From: Elioraea rosea
GTDB lineage: Bacteria > Pseudomonadota > Alphaproteobacteria > Acetobacterales > Acetobacteraceae
Length of the DNA stretch: 64,000 nucleotides
NCBI RefSeq assembly: GCF_007644105.1
Contig: NZ_VFAC01000001.1
Coordinates: 1 to 64,000 of the forward strand
Direction: 5' to 3'
Both the position numbers and the translations under genes were made by a program. Below, piece after piece: positions 8,315 through 17,591 of this stretch. The stretch's first letter is position 1. Each line of letters begins with the position of its first letter. The notes under the pieces were generated by a model, which saw only the letters and a list, made by a program, of their open reading frames with translations, searched no databases and was not told where the DNA came from.

Positions 8315-9400
8315 TCAGAACAGATAGTTGAAAACCGAGACGACGCGCAGCCACGCGCGCGCGACCGGCGCGACGAATTCGCCTTCACCCGTCAGCACAA
8401 CGATGGAAGCGCGCGAGCCGACACGGATCGCAGGCGCGTCCTCGCGCGGCTCCATCTCGATGCGGACCGGGATGCGCTGCGTCTCACGCAGCCAGCGCCG
8501 GCGCTCGGCGACGCGCGCAAGCTCGCCATCCGCTCCGATCCCCTGCGCGACGCCGAATGCGATGCTCTCGACATGACCGCGGATGATGCGGCCGGGCGCG
8601 ACGTTGAAGGTGATCTCCACGCGGTCTCCCGGCCGCACGTGGGCGAGGGCGTTCTCCGGAATGTTGGCGATGACCCAGGCACTCGCGGTGTCGACGATCG
8701 TTGCGACGCGCCGCCCAGCGGCAGCGAACTGCCCGGGAGACAGCACGGTGTTCGTCACCGCACCATCGACGGCGGCGCGAAGCTCGGTGTCCATCAGATC
8801 GAGCTGCGCCCGGTCGAGGGCGGCCATCGCGGCCTGGATCTGCGGGTTGCTCATGTCCCGCGCGCCAAGCCTTTCCTCGGCTTCGGCGAGGTTGGCCCGT
8901 GCCGTCGCGAGAGCCGCTTCGGCCGATGCGAGCTGGGCCCTCGCCGTGTCGGCCTGCGCCTCGGAGTAGACCCGCCGCCGGGCGAGCTCGAGCACGCGGG
9001 CGGTCTGTTGACGCTGGTTGACGAGCGCGGCCTCCGCCTCGGTCACCTGTGCCTGGGCAGCGGCGATCCCGCTCACACCGGCGCCGACACGCTGCGCCGC
9101 CTCCTCGAGCTGGGCCCGCGCCTGCATGACGGCGGCAGCGAAGCGGCTGGGGTCGATCCGTGCGAGGACTGTTCCGGCCGTGACCTCCTGGTTGTCGCCT
9201 ATCATGGCCTCGATGATCGTTCCCGACACGTTCGGTGCGACAGCGATCACCGGGGCCTGGAGGGTTGCCTCGGAGGTGTATGGCGCAAATCTGTCGAACA
9301 GGACATGGATCGAAAGTGCCGCGACGAAGACGACCGCGATGATCGGACCCGCCCGGCTTCGCCGTATCCCCGCCCCGTTCCCACCGTTCCCGTCGTCCAT
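8315..9400 (-). CDS. HlyD-family membrane fusion protein
   Basis: A 361-residue periplasmic adaptor. Residues ~18-38 form one N-terminal membrane anchor. The first lipoyl half follows (VIAVAPNVSGTIIEAMIGDN), then a long Ala/Gln/Glu-rich coiled-coil hairpin (~95-205) and the second lipoyl/beta-barrel region (DTELRAAVDGAVTNTVLSPG and PENALAHVRPGDRVEITF). It is the first gene of a two-gene leftward operon with the DUF2955 permease. The pair resembles AaeAB/EmrA-type efflux systems. The regulator is not evident, and the upstream side is a 402-base gap. Confidence 0.85.
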   Translation of the reverse strand: MDDGNGGNGAGIRRSRAGPIIAVVFVAALSIHVLFDRFAPYTSEATLQAPVIAVAPNVSGTIIEAMIGDNQEVTAGTVLARIDPSRFAAAVMQARAQLEEAAQRVGAGVSGIAAAQAQVTEAEAALVNQRQQTARVLELARRRVYSEAQADTARAQLASAEAALATARANLAEAEERLGARDMSNPQIQAAMAALDRAQLDLMDTELRAAVDGAVTNTVLSPGQFAAAGRRVATIVDTASAWVIANIPENALAHVRPGDRVEITFNVAPGRIIRGHVESIAFGVAQGIGADGELARVAERRRWLRETQRIPVRIEMEPREDAPAIRVGSRASIVVLTGEGEFVAPVARAWLRVVSVFNYLF

Positions 9401-9802
9401 CGAGCGTGCCCTTCCCGATGCCTCGCTGAAATGTGCCGGCGCCGACCGCTCTCGCGGCCGATCGCGGCGAGGCTAGAGCAGTATCCGCGGAGATTGAATC
9501 GTAAAGCGAACGGCAAGCGAACCGGCCCCGGGGCGGCCGCGCGCCGGCTGAACCCCTGGTGCGAGGGGCCGGCGTCGAGACGAACCAAATCCGCCGGCGG
9601 TGATCGAGGGGCTGAGCGAGGTGATCCGCCAGGGCCATCGGCCATCCCGATGCCAGGGCACGCATGATGCTCCTGGCTCGGCCATTCGGCTTCGGACGCG
9701 GCCGGGCTCAACGCCGTCCAGCGCGACGAGTTGGATACCGTGCGGCCGGTGGCGGCGGGCTTCGGGCTGAGGGTTCAGTAACCCGCGGCAGGGCGGCTGG
9801 TT
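9401..9802. other. Gene-poor intergenic gap with decayed sequence
   Basis: No convincing gene lies in these 402 bases between the HlyD start and the Gfo/Idh stop. The piece at 9473-9500 resembles one half of the palindromic repeat at 28114 and is listed separately. A short open stretch ending at the TAA near 9779-9781 (reading ...VQRDELDTVRPVAAGFGLR) has no start codon and may be the remnant of a lost gene; I do not recognise it. The leader and promoter of the HlyD operon must also lie here, but no clear -35/-10 pair stands out. Confidence 0.5.
9473..9500. repeat. Half-copy of a CTAGAGC-type palindromic repeat
   Basis: CTAGAGC, then ATCCG, then GATTG-AATC parallels the left arm of the complete element at 28114-28153 (CTAGAGC, TTCCG, GATTG, CAATC). 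The matching right arm ending in GCTCTAG is missing, so this looks like a truncated or decayed copy of a dispersed repeat family. The assignment rests on by-eye alignment only. Confidence 0.4.
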
Positions 9803-10744
9803 CTACAGGAGTTCCGCACCGCGTGCCTTGGCCGTGGCCTCTCCGATCCTCTTCTCGATCTCGAGCGCGACAGCCAGGGCAGCGCGGCCTGCCGCGCCGC
9901 CGACCATCACTGCCGCCTCGCCGCGGATCGCTGCGATGAAGCCGGCAAGCTGCGCCGAAAGGGAATCCGCGTCCGTCCAGCTTTCCTCGGCGACCGAACG
10001 GTCGGACGTGGCGAAACGCCGCAGGGTGCGCGCGACGAGATCGGCCTCGAGCGTCCCGTCCGCCCCGGCAAGCCGCACCGCGCGCGTCGTTGCCGGAGCA
10101 ATCCTGCTCGCCGAGAGGTTCGCGGCGCGGCCATCGGCGAAGCCAAGCCGCGCAAGCGCCACATCGGCCGTGTCGGACAGAACCGCCGCCCCTGTCGCCT
10201 CGACCGAGACCGGAGCGGCGGCCGCGAGCATCAGCACGAGATCGATGTCGTGGATCATCAGGTCGAGCACGACGGACACATCCGTTCCCCGCTCGCGATA
10301 GGGCGCGACGCGCACGCACTCCATCGCAAGCGGGCGGGAGATGTGCCGCGCGATCGCGCCGCGCGCAGCCGAGAAGCGCTCGAGATGCCCGACCTGCAGC
10401 ACGCGACCGGCGCTGGCCGAACGCGCGATCAGGTCGTCTGCCTCCGCGAGCGTGACGGTGACGGGCTTCTCAACGAGAACATGCCGCCCCGCCTCGAGCG
10501 CGGCGGCGGCGATCGGGTGATGCGCGGCCGTCGGGGTCGCGACGATCACCGCCTCCGCCGCAGCGATGGCGGCTTCGGCCGAACCGAGCACAGGGGCGCC
10601 GACCTCCGCGGCGACGGAGGCGGCCCTCTCGGCATGCCGGTCATGGACGCCGACGAGGACGGCGTCAGGCGAGGCGGCGACCTTCTGCGCATGGAACCGG
10701 CCGAAATGCCCGGCCCCGATCACGGCGATCCTCACCCCTGCCAT
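9803..10744 (-). CDS. Gfo/Idh/MocA family NAD(P)-dependent oxidoreductase
   Basis: A 313-residue dehydrogenase. The Rossmann NAD(P) site is at the N-terminus (VIGAGHFGRFHAQK), followed by the family EKP motif in HVLVEKPVTVTLAEAD and the C-terminal alpha/beta domain with the HDID segment (LDLMIHDIDLVL). ATG at 10744 has GAGGAG 7-8 nt upstream; a 25-codon extension exists but lacks such a site. In several alphaproteobacteria a Gfo/Idh gene of this size sits beside lpx genes, and GnnA-type members oxidise UDP-GlcNAc for 3-amino lipid A. lpxB is about 2.5 kb away on the other strand, so that role is possible but unproven. Confidence 0.8.
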   Translation of the reverse strand: MAGVRIAVIGAGHFGRFHAQKVAASPDAVLVGVHDRHAERAASVAAEVGAPVLGSAEAAIAAAEAVIVATPTAAHHPIAAAALEAGRHVLVEKPVTVTLAEADDLIARSASAGRVLQVGHLERFSAARGAIARHISRPLAMECVRVAPYRERGTDVSVVLDLMIHDIDLVLMLAAAAPVSVEATGAAVLSDTADVALARLGFADGRAANLSASRIAPATTRAVRLAGADGTLEADLVARTLRRFATSDRSVAEESWTDADSLSAQLAGFIAAIRGEAAVMVGGAAGRAALAVALEIEKRIGEATAKARGAELL

Positions 10745-10914
10745 CGCATGCTCCTCGTGTCGCCCGGCGACATGTCCGCCGGGCGCGCCTTCATTCCGAC
10801 ACCTTGGCCCTGCATCCAAGCGCCAAAATCGGCGCGAGGCGCAAAAGCCACGGTTGACGCGGGTGCGTCGCTACGCTGCGCTGGCCTCCGTCTGGGGGAT
10901 GGCAGAGGGGAAGC

Positions 10915-13206
10915 ATGCACGGCGTTGTCGCACAGGCGCGCGCGGGAACGAGCCGCGAATGGTCCACGCTCGCGGCCCTGTCGGTCGGGTTCTTCGCTTC
11001 CGGCTTCGCAGCGCTTCTCTACCAGGTCATCTGGCAGCGCATGCTCGGCCTCTTCGCCGGCTCGGACGCCGTCACCGCCGCGCTGGTGGTGGGCGCCTTC
11101 CTCGCAGGTCTCGGGCTCGGCTCGCTCCTCGCGGGCTTCGTCGCTGACAGGCTGAACCCCCGCCGCGCCGCCTGGGCCTTCATCCTCTGCGAGATCGGCA
11201 TCGCCGGCTTCGCGCTTCTGAGCCGCCCCTTCCTGTATGACGTTGTCGTCGAGCGCCTCGGCCCGGTGATGACCGAGACCTGGCAGATCTTCGCGATCTG
11301 CTTCGCCGGCCTGCTCGCGCCGACGCTGCTGATGGGGCTTTCTCTGCCGCTTCTCGCCCGCGCGGTCGTCGCCCGGCTCGAGCAGGCGGCCGGGCGGATC
11401 GGCTGGCTCTACGGCATCAACACGCTGGGTGCGGCGGCCGGCACGCTGCTCGGCGGGTTTTGGCTCGTCGGCACGCTCGGCTTCGAGGTCGCCCTTCAGG
11501 TCGGCGCGGCGCTGAACCTGCTCGCTGCCCTTCTCACCCTCGCGGTGCTGAACCAGTTGCCGCGGCAAGCGCCGCTTTCCCCCGCCGCGCTGCCGGACAC
11601 GGTGCCGACCGAGCGTGGCGCGCTCGGCCTGCCGGCCTGGACAGCGCTCGTCTTCCTCTCGGGCTTCTTCATCATCGCACTCGAGATCCTCTGGGTCCGG
11701 GTCCTCGGCATCGCCGGCCAGGCCAACGCCTATTCATTCTCGCTGATCCTGGGCGTGTTCCTCGTCGCCGACGGGTTCGGCGTCGTCGCGGGCGCGCGCT
11801 GGGTCAGGCGCGTGTCGGACACGCGGGCGGCGTTCTTCCACCTCCAATCCTGGGCCGCGCTCTATGCGCTGGTGACGCTGCTGATCTTCCGCGAATTCTA
11901 CGGCTATGCCTGGTTCGAGCGGCTCCTGGGGATGGAGACGTTCCGCCACGGCCCGGCCGAGCTCGCGGTGATCGCCGCCTTCGCTCTCGCCCTGATCGGC
12001 CCGCCCGCCTTCCTCCTCGGCATGAGCTTCCCGGTGGTGCAGAAGGCCGTGCAGCGAGACCTCGCCTCCGTCGGCTTCCGGGTGGGGCTCGTTCAGGTCG
12101 GCAACATCGCTGGCAACGCGGCGGGGAGCCTCGTCGGCGGCCTCGTCCTGCTGCACGTTCTCGGCACCGCCGGCACGGCCCAGGCGGTCGGGCTGCTCGC
12201 GCTCGCGATGCTCGGGTTGTGGCTGGTGCTTGCCGCGCGCGGCGGCGTGCGCGACACGGCCGGGCGCGCCCTCGCCGCGGCGCTCGCCGTCGCCGTCATC
12301 CTCTTCCCCTCCAACAGCGCCTGGTGGGGCCGCATCCATGGCGTGACGGAGGAGCATTCCGCCATCGTCGGCGAGGACCGCTCTGGCGTCGTCGTGCTCA
12401 GGCTCAAGGACGAGGCCGGGCCGATGTTCATCACAGGCCATACGCAGAGCCGCGTGCCATTCTGGCCGCACCATTTCTTCCTCGGCGCGGTCGGCCCCGC
12501 GATCCACCCGAACCCGAAGGACGTGCTGGTGATCGGCTCGGGCTCCGGCGGCACGCCGTTCGCTGCCGGCTGGAACCCCGCGTCGGAGCGCATCCGCGCG
12601 GTCGAGCTCATCGCGCCCGTCTATGAGGTGATCCGCGACTATGCGGCGAGCCGGCCGGACAGCGCGCTCGCCGCGCTGACCGCCGACCCGCGCTTCACCC
12701 TCGCCGTGGGGGACGGCAGGCGGGAGATCTTCGTCTCCGGTGCCCGCTACGACGTCGTGGAAGCGGATGCGATCCTGCCGCAGACCTCGCACAGCGGCAT
12801 GCTCTACTCCGTCGAGTTCCTGTCGCTGGTGCGCGAGAGCCTGAAGCCGGGCGGCATCTTCGTGCAATGGGCGCCGACGGAGCGGGTGGCGCGGAGCTTC
12901 CTCGCCGCCTTCCCGCATGTGCTGATGCTACTGCCGATCTCCATCGTCATCGGCAGCGACCAGCCCATCCCGTTCGACCGCGAGGCCCTGCTCGCCCGCA
13001 TCGCAAGCCCAGAGTTCCAGGAATGGGCCCGCAAGGCACGCGTCGATACCACTGGTTTTCCAGCACTCTTCGCGGCCGAAGCGCGCGTCTGGGGGCCCGA
13101 TACGCCGCGCGGCGACGCCGAGGAGGTCAACACCGACCTCTTCCCGCGCGACGAATTCTATCTCAACAACACGCTGCGCGGCGCAGAGGTGGTCAGCGCG
13201 CGGTAG
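10915..13206 (+). CDS. Fused membrane-domain/spermidine synthase-like protein
   Basis: A 763-residue protein of the fused MFS/spermidine synthase group. Residues ~18-465 contain about twelve membrane segments. The C-terminal part (~475-750) is a cytosolic Rossmann domain of the spermidine/spermine synthase family. Its S-adenosylmethionine-type binding loop reads DVLVIGSGSGGTPF and is followed by a conserved acidic segment (VEADAILPQTSHSG). A purine-rich AGAGGGGA precedes the ATG. Whether these fusions make or move polyamines is not established. Polyamine genes are not adjacent, and the gene is monocistronic by context, divergent from the Gfo/Idh gene. Confidence 0.8.
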   Translation: MHGVVAQARAGTSREWSTLAALSVGFFASGFAALLYQVIWQRMLGLFAGSDAVTAALVVGAFLAGLGLGSLLAGFVADRLNPRRAAWAFILCEIGIAGFALLSRPFLYDVVVERLGPVMTETWQIFAICFAGLLAPTLLMGLSLPLLARAVVARLEQAAGRIGWLYGINTLGAAAGTLLGGFWLVGTLGFEVALQVGAALNLLAALLTLAVLNQLPRQAPLSPAALPDTVPTERGALGLPAWTALVFLSGFFIIALEILWVRVLGIAGQANAYSFSLILGVFLVADGFGVVAGARWVRRVSDTRAAFFHLQSWAALYALVTLLIFREFYGYAWFERLLGMETFRHGPAELAVIAAFALALIGPPAFLLGMSFPVVQKAVQRDLASVGFRVGLVQVGNIAGNAAGSLVGGLVLLHVLGTAGTAQAVGLLALAMLGLWLVLAARGGVRDTAGRALAAALAVAVILFPSNSAWWGRIHGVTEEHSAIVGEDRSGVVVLRLKDEAGPMFITGHTQSRVPFWPHHFFLGAVGPAIHPNPKDVLVIGSGSGGTPFAAGWNPASERIRAVELIAPVYEVIRDYAASRPDSALAALTADPRFTLAVGDGRREIFVSGARYDVVEADAILPQTSHSGMLYSVEFLSLVRESLKPGGIFVQWAPTERVARSFLAAFPHVLMLLPISIVIGSDQPIPFDREALLARIASPEFQEWARKARVDTTGFPALFAAEARVWGPDTPRGDAEEVNTDLFPRDEFYLNNTLRGAEVVSAR

Positions 13207-13271
13207 CGCCCGCGCGCTCCCCCGACCCCCGCGCGCTCTTGACCCAGGGGGCGGTTGCCCGCCTGCGGCAG

Positions 13272-13292
13272 CGCGGGCATTCTCCGCCCGCG
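13272..13292. terminator. GC-rich hairpin between the fusion gene and secD
   Basis: CGCGGGC (13272-13278) and GCCCGCG (13286-13292) form a perfect 7-bp stem around the loop ATTCTCC, 66 bases after the upstream stop and 69 before secD. No T-run follows, so it is a weak terminator candidate; it could equally be a leader structure or chance in GC-rich DNA. Confidence 0.3.
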
Positions 13293-13360
13293 ATTCGGGC
13301 CGGGCCGCCAGTGGGGGCGCATGCCACGGCCCCGAGAGACGGAGCACTTGAAAGCCCATC

Positions 13361-14959
13361 ATGATGTACTTTGCTCGCTGGAAGGTGCTCCTCACCTGGT
13401 CCGTTATCGCGCTCGCAGCCCTGCTGGCGCTGCCGTCCTTCCTGCCTCGCGCCACCCTTGCCCCCATCACGGACATCGTGCCGCTGCGGACGTTCCAGCT
13501 TGGCCTCGACCTCAGGGGCGGCAGCTACCTCCTGCTGGAGGTCGACATGCAGACGGTGGTTCGGGAGCGGCTGGAGAACATCGTCGACAGCACGCGTACG
13601 CGGCTGCGTGGTGCAGGCATAAACTACACGGGGCTGCAGGCGGGCGAGCGTAATGTCACGCTTCGCCTGACCGACCCCAGCCAGGCCCCCGAGGCGACAC
13701 GCCTGCTTCGCGAGTTGTCGACCCCGATCACCACCACGATGGGCCAGAGCCAGCCCGACATCGACGTGCAGGCGACCGCCGCTGGCCAGGTGACGATTGC
13801 GCTGTCCGAGCCACTCCTGCGCGAGAAGGCGACGCAGGCCGTCGAGCAGTCGATCGAGATCGTTCGTCGACGCGTCGATGAGAGCGGCGTGGCCGAGGCG
13901 CTCATCCAGCGGCAGGGCGCGAACCGCCTGCTCGTGCAGCTTCCCGGCGTGCAGGACCCCGAGCGCATCAAGCAATTGATCGGCAAGACGGCGCGGATGA
14001 CGTTCCATCTGCTCGACGAGAACGCCAACCTCGCCGCGCCCTCCCCGCCGCCCGGCGTGCAGTTCCTGCGCGGCGAAGGCCCGCAGGGGCAGGAGCAGCG
14101 CTACGCCGTGCGCCGGCGCGTCGAGGTCGACGGCGCGAACCTGACCGATGCGCGCGCCGGGCAGAACCCGCAGACAGGCGAATGGGTGGTGAATTTCAGC
14201 TTCGACAGCGTCGGCCAGCGGCGCTTCGCCGACATCACCCGCGCCAATGTCGGCCGCCCCTTCGCCATCGTCCTCGACGACCGGGTGATCACCGCCCCCG
14301 TCATCCGTGAGCCGATCACCGCAGGCAGGGGCCAGATCTCCGGCAGCTTCAACGTCCGCACGGCGAACGATCTCGCGGTGCTGCTGCGCGCCGGCGCACT
14401 GCCTGCGCCGCTGACGGTGGTCGAGGAACGCACCGTCGGACCCGATCTCGGCGCGGACGCGATCCGCGCCGGACTGCTCTCGGTCGCGGTCGGCTTCGTG
14501 CTGGTCTGCGCCTACATGGCGGCGAGCTACGGGCTGTTCGGCTGGTTCGCCAACATCGCAATCGTGGCGAACCTTGTCCTGACACTTGCCATCCTCGCGA
14601 TGCTTCAGGCGACCCTGACGCTGCCCGGCATCGCCGGCCTCCTGTTGTCGATCGGAATGGCCGTCGATGCGAACATCCTGATCAACGAACGGGTTCGCGA
14701 AGAGGTACGGCTCGGGCGAACCCCGCTTTCGGCAATCCAGACCGGCTTCACCAAGGCGACCGGCACCATTCTCGACAGCAACCTGACGGTGATCATCAAG
14801 ATGGCCCTGCTCTACGCCCTTGGCTCTGGACCGGTGAAGGGCTTCGCCGTCACGGTGGCATTCGGCGTGATCACCTCGATGTTCACCGCGACCGTGCTCG
14901 TGAAGATGCTTACCGCGTCGTGGTATCGCCGCCGGCGACCGGCCGCGCTGGCGGTCTGA
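13361..14959 (+). CDS. secD: Protein translocase subunit SecD
   Basis: A 532-residue RND-type accessory subunit of the Sec translocon that uses the proton gradient to pull secreted proteins through SecYEG. Visible marks are the N-terminal membrane anchor (~8-26), the conserved LGLDLRGGSYLLLEVD segment, a large periplasmic part with the family repeat region, and a C-terminal five-helix bundle containing LSIGMAVDANILINERVREE. Length is normal for alphaproteobacteria. secF follows 12 bases downstream in the same transcript. yajC, often just upstream, is not here. Confidence 0.95.
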   Translation: MMYFARWKVLLTWSVIALAALLALPSFLPRATLAPITDIVPLRTFQLGLDLRGGSYLLLEVDMQTVVRERLENIVDSTRTRLRGAGINYTGLQAGERNVTLRLTDPSQAPEATRLLRELSTPITTTMGQSQPDIDVQATAAGQVTIALSEPLLREKATQAVEQSIEIVRRRVDESGVAEALIQRQGANRLLVQLPGVQDPERIKQLIGKTARMTFHLLDENANLAAPSPPPGVQFLRGEGPQGQEQRYAVRRRVEVDGANLTDARAGQNPQTGEWVVNFSFDSVGQRRFADITRANVGRPFAIVLDDRVITAPVIREPITAGRGQISGSFNVRTANDLAVLLRAGALPAPLTVVEERTVGPDLGADAIRAGLLSVAVGFVLVCAYMAASYGLFGWFANIAIVANLVLTLAILAMLQATLTLPGIAGLLLSIGMAVDANILINERVREEVRLGRTPLSAIQTGFTKATGTILDSNLTVIIKMALLYALGSGPVKGFAVTVAFGVITSMFTATVLVKMLTASWYRRRRPAALAV

Positions 14960-14971
14960 GGAGTTCCCGCC

Positions 14972-15910
14972 ATGCGCCTTCTCCGCCTGGTTCCCGACAA
15001 TACCCGCATCCCCTTCATGAAGGGGCGGATCGTCGGCGTCGTCTTCTCGGCCCTCCTCAGCCTCGTCTCGGTGGTGCTGTTCGTAACGCCGGGGCTGAAC
15101 TACGGCATCGACTTCGAGGGCGGCATCGTGATCGAAGCGCGGACGCCCGGGCCGGCAGATTTCCCGCAGCTCCGCTCGGTCGTCTCGGCTCTCGAGGTCG
15201 GGGAGGTTCGGCTTCAGCAGTTCGGCGCGCCGGAAGACGTCCTGATCCGCCTGCCCCGCCAGCCGGGGGGGGATCAGGCGCAGCAGCAGGCTGTGGAGCG
15301 TGTGCGCGGCGCTGTCACCAGCTCCGTCCCTGGAGCCGAGATCAGGCGTGTCGAGGCGGTCGGCGCAACGGTCAGCGACGAGCTGTTCCGGGACGGCATG
15401 ATCGCGCTCGGCCTCTCGATGGTAGCGATGCTGCTCTACATCTGGTTCCGCTTCGAATGGCAGTTCGGCGTCGGCGCGATCGTTACCCTGACGCTCGACG
15501 TCACGAAGCTCATCGGCTTCTACGCGCTGACGCAGATGACCTTCAACCTGACCTCGGTCGCGGCGATCCTCACGATGATGGGGTTCTCGATCAACGACAA
15601 GGTCGTGGTCTATGACCGCATGCGGGAGAACCTGCGCAAGTACAAGACCATGCCGCTTCGCGAGTTGATCGACCTGTCGATCAACGAGACGCTGGCCCGC
15701 ACCATCGGCACCTCTGTCGCGGTCTTCCTTGCCGCCCTGCCACTGGTGCTGTTCGGCGGCGAGGCCCTGCGCGAGTTTTCGATCGTGACGCTGGTGGGCA
15801 TCGTCATCGGCACGGCGAGCTCGATCTTCATCGCAGCACCGATCCTGCTCTTCCTCGGCGAGAACAGGCTTCGCCGCGGCACGCAGGAAGAGGCGAAGGC
15901 ACCGGCCTGA
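14972..15910 (+). CDS. secF: Protein translocase subunit SecF
   Basis: A 312-residue partner of SecD. It has a first membrane helix (~20-40), the GIDFEGGIVIEA motif at the start of the periplasmic domain, and a five-helix C-terminal bundle with the signature MGFSINDKVVVYDRMRENLR. The first ATG gives MRLLRLVPDNTRIPFM, a typical SecF beginning. Translation is probably coupled to secD by proximity. A strong hairpin directly follows the stop, so the operon seems to end here. Confidence 0.95.
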   Translation: MRLLRLVPDNTRIPFMKGRIVGVVFSALLSLVSVVLFVTPGLNYGIDFEGGIVIEARTPGPADFPQLRSVVSALEVGEVRLQQFGAPEDVLIRLPRQPGGDQAQQQAVERVRGAVTSSVPGAEIRRVEAVGATVSDELFRDGMIALGLSMVAMLLYIWFRFEWQFGVGAIVTLTLDVTKLIGFYALTQMTFNLTSVAAILTMMGFSINDKVVVYDRMRENLRKYKTMPLRELIDLSINETLARTIGTSVAVFLAALPLVLFGGEALREFSIVTLVGIVIGTASSIFIAAPILLFLGENRLRRGTQEEAKAPA

Positions 15911-15918
15911 AAACAGAA

Positions 15919-15949
15919 AGGGCCGGCCGCCCCCACAGCGACCGGCCCT
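15919..15949. terminator. Bidirectional terminator between secF and actP
   Basis: AGGGCCGG (15919-15926) pairs perfectly with CCGGCCCT (15942-15949) across a 15-base loop, starting 8 bases after the secF stop and ending 19 bases before the actP stop. A CT-rich run follows on the plus strand, and an AAACAGAAA stretch precedes it, giving TTTCTGTTT on the minus strand. Its position between convergent genes fits termination in both directions. Confidence 0.75.
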
Positions 15950-15968
15950 CTCCCCCCGAGGCTGACCG

Positions 15969-17588
15969 CTATTCGGCCGGCGCCGGGACGGGTGCGGCCC
16001 CCGAGCGGCTGGGCGCGGCGACGATCGCCGGCACCCTGTCCTCGTCCGCGCCGAGCACCATCCGTCGCGACAGCCCCGCGAAGCCTTCATCGGCTGCGCG
16101 GTCCGTCGTCAGCAGCGATACGACGATGCCGACGGCGAAGGCGAAGGGGATCGAGATGATCCCGGGGTTCTTCAGCGTCACCAGAACATCGGCGAGAGAG
16201 CGGCCGAGGATGTCGACCTGCACGGTCGGGCTGAACCAGATGAGCAGGAGCGCTGCCGACGTTCCCGCCACCATGCTCGCGACCGTGCCCGCGGTGGTGC
16301 AGCGCCGCCAGAACACCGACAGGAGCAGCGCCGGGAAGTTAGCGGACGCAGCGATGGCAAAGGCGAGCCCCACCATGAAGGCGACGTTCTGTCCCTTGAA
16401 GGTGATGCCGAGCACGATCGCCACGATCCCGAGCAGAACGGTCGCGATGCGGGCGACGAGAAGCTGCTCCCTCGGGTCGGCGCGGCCCTTCCGCACCACG
16501 CTCACCCAGAGGTCGTGCGACAGCGCTGCCGCACCCGAGAGGGTGAGGCCCGCGACCACGGCGAGGATGGTGGCGAAGGCGACGGCGCAGATGAAGCCGA
16601 GGAAGCCCTCGCCGCCGAGCACCTCGGCGAGGATGGGTGCCGCCATGTTGCCGCCGCGGTCGACCGCGCGGATCGCCTCGTGCCCCACGAGCACCATCGC
16701 ACCGAAGCCGAGGATGAAGGTGAGCAGATAGAAGAGGCCGATCCAGCCGGTTGCGTAGAACACCGAAAGCCGCGCGGCCTTGGCATCGGGCACGGTGTAG
16801 AAGCGCATCAGGATGTGCGGCAGCCCGGCCGTGCCGAACATCAGCGCAAGCCCGAGGCTGATCGTATCCCACGGGTTCGACACGAGGCTGCCCGGAGCGA
16901 GCACCCCCTCCCCGTACTTCTCCGCGCCCGCGCGGAACAGGGCGATCGGGTTGAAGCCGAACTTGGCGAGAACGAGGATCGCCATGATCGCCGCGCCGCC
17001 GAGCAGCAGCACCGCCTTGACGATCTGCACCCACGTTGTCGCCAGCATGCCGCCGAACAGCACGTAGGCGAGCATGACGCAGCCGACGATGACGACGGCC
17101 GTCTCGTAGTCGAGGCCGAACATCAGGCGGATCAGGTTGCCCGCGCCCACCATCTGCGCGATCAGGTAGAACAGCACGACCGAGAGCGTGCCGACCGCGG
17201 CGGCGATCCGCACCGGCGTCTGCTTCAGCCGGTACGCGACCACGTCGGCGAAGGTGTACTTGCCGAGGTTGCGCAGCGGCTCGGCGATCATGAACAGCAC
17301 GACCGGCCAGCCGACCAGCCAGCCGACCGAGTACATCAGCCCGTCGAACCCGTTGAACGCGACGAGCCCGGCGATGCCGAGGAACGAGGCGGCCGACATG
17401 TAGTCGCCCGCGAGCGCCAGGCCGTTCTGCCCGGCCGTGACGGAGCGGCCGGCGGCGTAGAAATCCTCCGTGCTCTTGGTGCGCCTCGCCGCCCACCAGG
17501 TGATGCCCATCGTGATCGCGATGAAGACGAAGAACAGGCCGATCGCCAGCGCGGAAGGCTGGCCGATCGAGGAGCCGATGCCGCTCAT
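15969..17588 (-). CDS. actP: Sodium:solute symporter, acetate permease ActP type
   Basis: A 539-residue SSS-family symporter with about thirteen membrane helices. Typical ActP features are the N-terminal [21 protein letters not shown], the following helix [20 protein letters not shown], and [20 protein letters not shown] in the distal half. It would import acetate or a related short carboxylate with sodium. It lies 3 bases behind the DUF485 (YjcH-like) gene, the usual partner of actP. Acetyl-CoA synthetase, found beside the pair in enterics, is absent here, so substrate assignment rests on family only. Confidence 0.88.
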   Translation of the reverse strand: MSGIGSSIGQPSALAIGLFFVFIAITMGITWWAARRTKSTEDFYAAGRSVTAGQNGLALAGDYMSAASFLGIAGLVAFNGFDGLMYSVGWLVGWPVVLFMIAEPLRNLGKYTFADVVAYRLKQTPVRIAAAVGTLSVVLFYLIAQMVGAGNLIRLMFGLDYETAVVIVGCVMLAYVLFGGMLATTWVQIVKAVLLLGGAAIMAILVLAKFGFNPIALFRAGAEKYGEGVLAPGSLVSNPWDTISLGLALMFGTAGLPHILMRFYTVPDAKAARLSVFYATGWIGLFYLLTFILGFGAMVLVGHEAIRAVDRGGNMAAPILAEVLGGEGFLGFICAVAFATILAVVAGLTLSGAAALSHDLWVSVVRKGRADPREQLLVARIATVLLGIVAIVLGITFKGQNVAFMVGLAFAIAASANFPALLLSVFWRRCTTAGTVASMVAGTSAALLLIWFSPTVQVDILGRSLADVLVTLKNPGIISIPFAFAVGIVVSLLTTDRAADEGFAGLSRRMVLGADEDRVPAIVAAPSRSGAAPVPAPAE

Positions 17589-17591
17589 CGC

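Noticed and set aside
9664-9939. 91-codon plus-strand frame in the 9.4-9.8 kb gap
   Set aside because: It overlaps the end of the Gfo/Idh gene antisense and is Arg-rich low-complexity sequence without any recognisable domain.
13193-16090. 965-codon open frame on the minus strand
   Set aside because: It is exactly antisense to secD and secF, whose protein motifs are unmistakable. Its Arg/His/Asp-rich composition is typical of shadow frames in GC-rich DNA.
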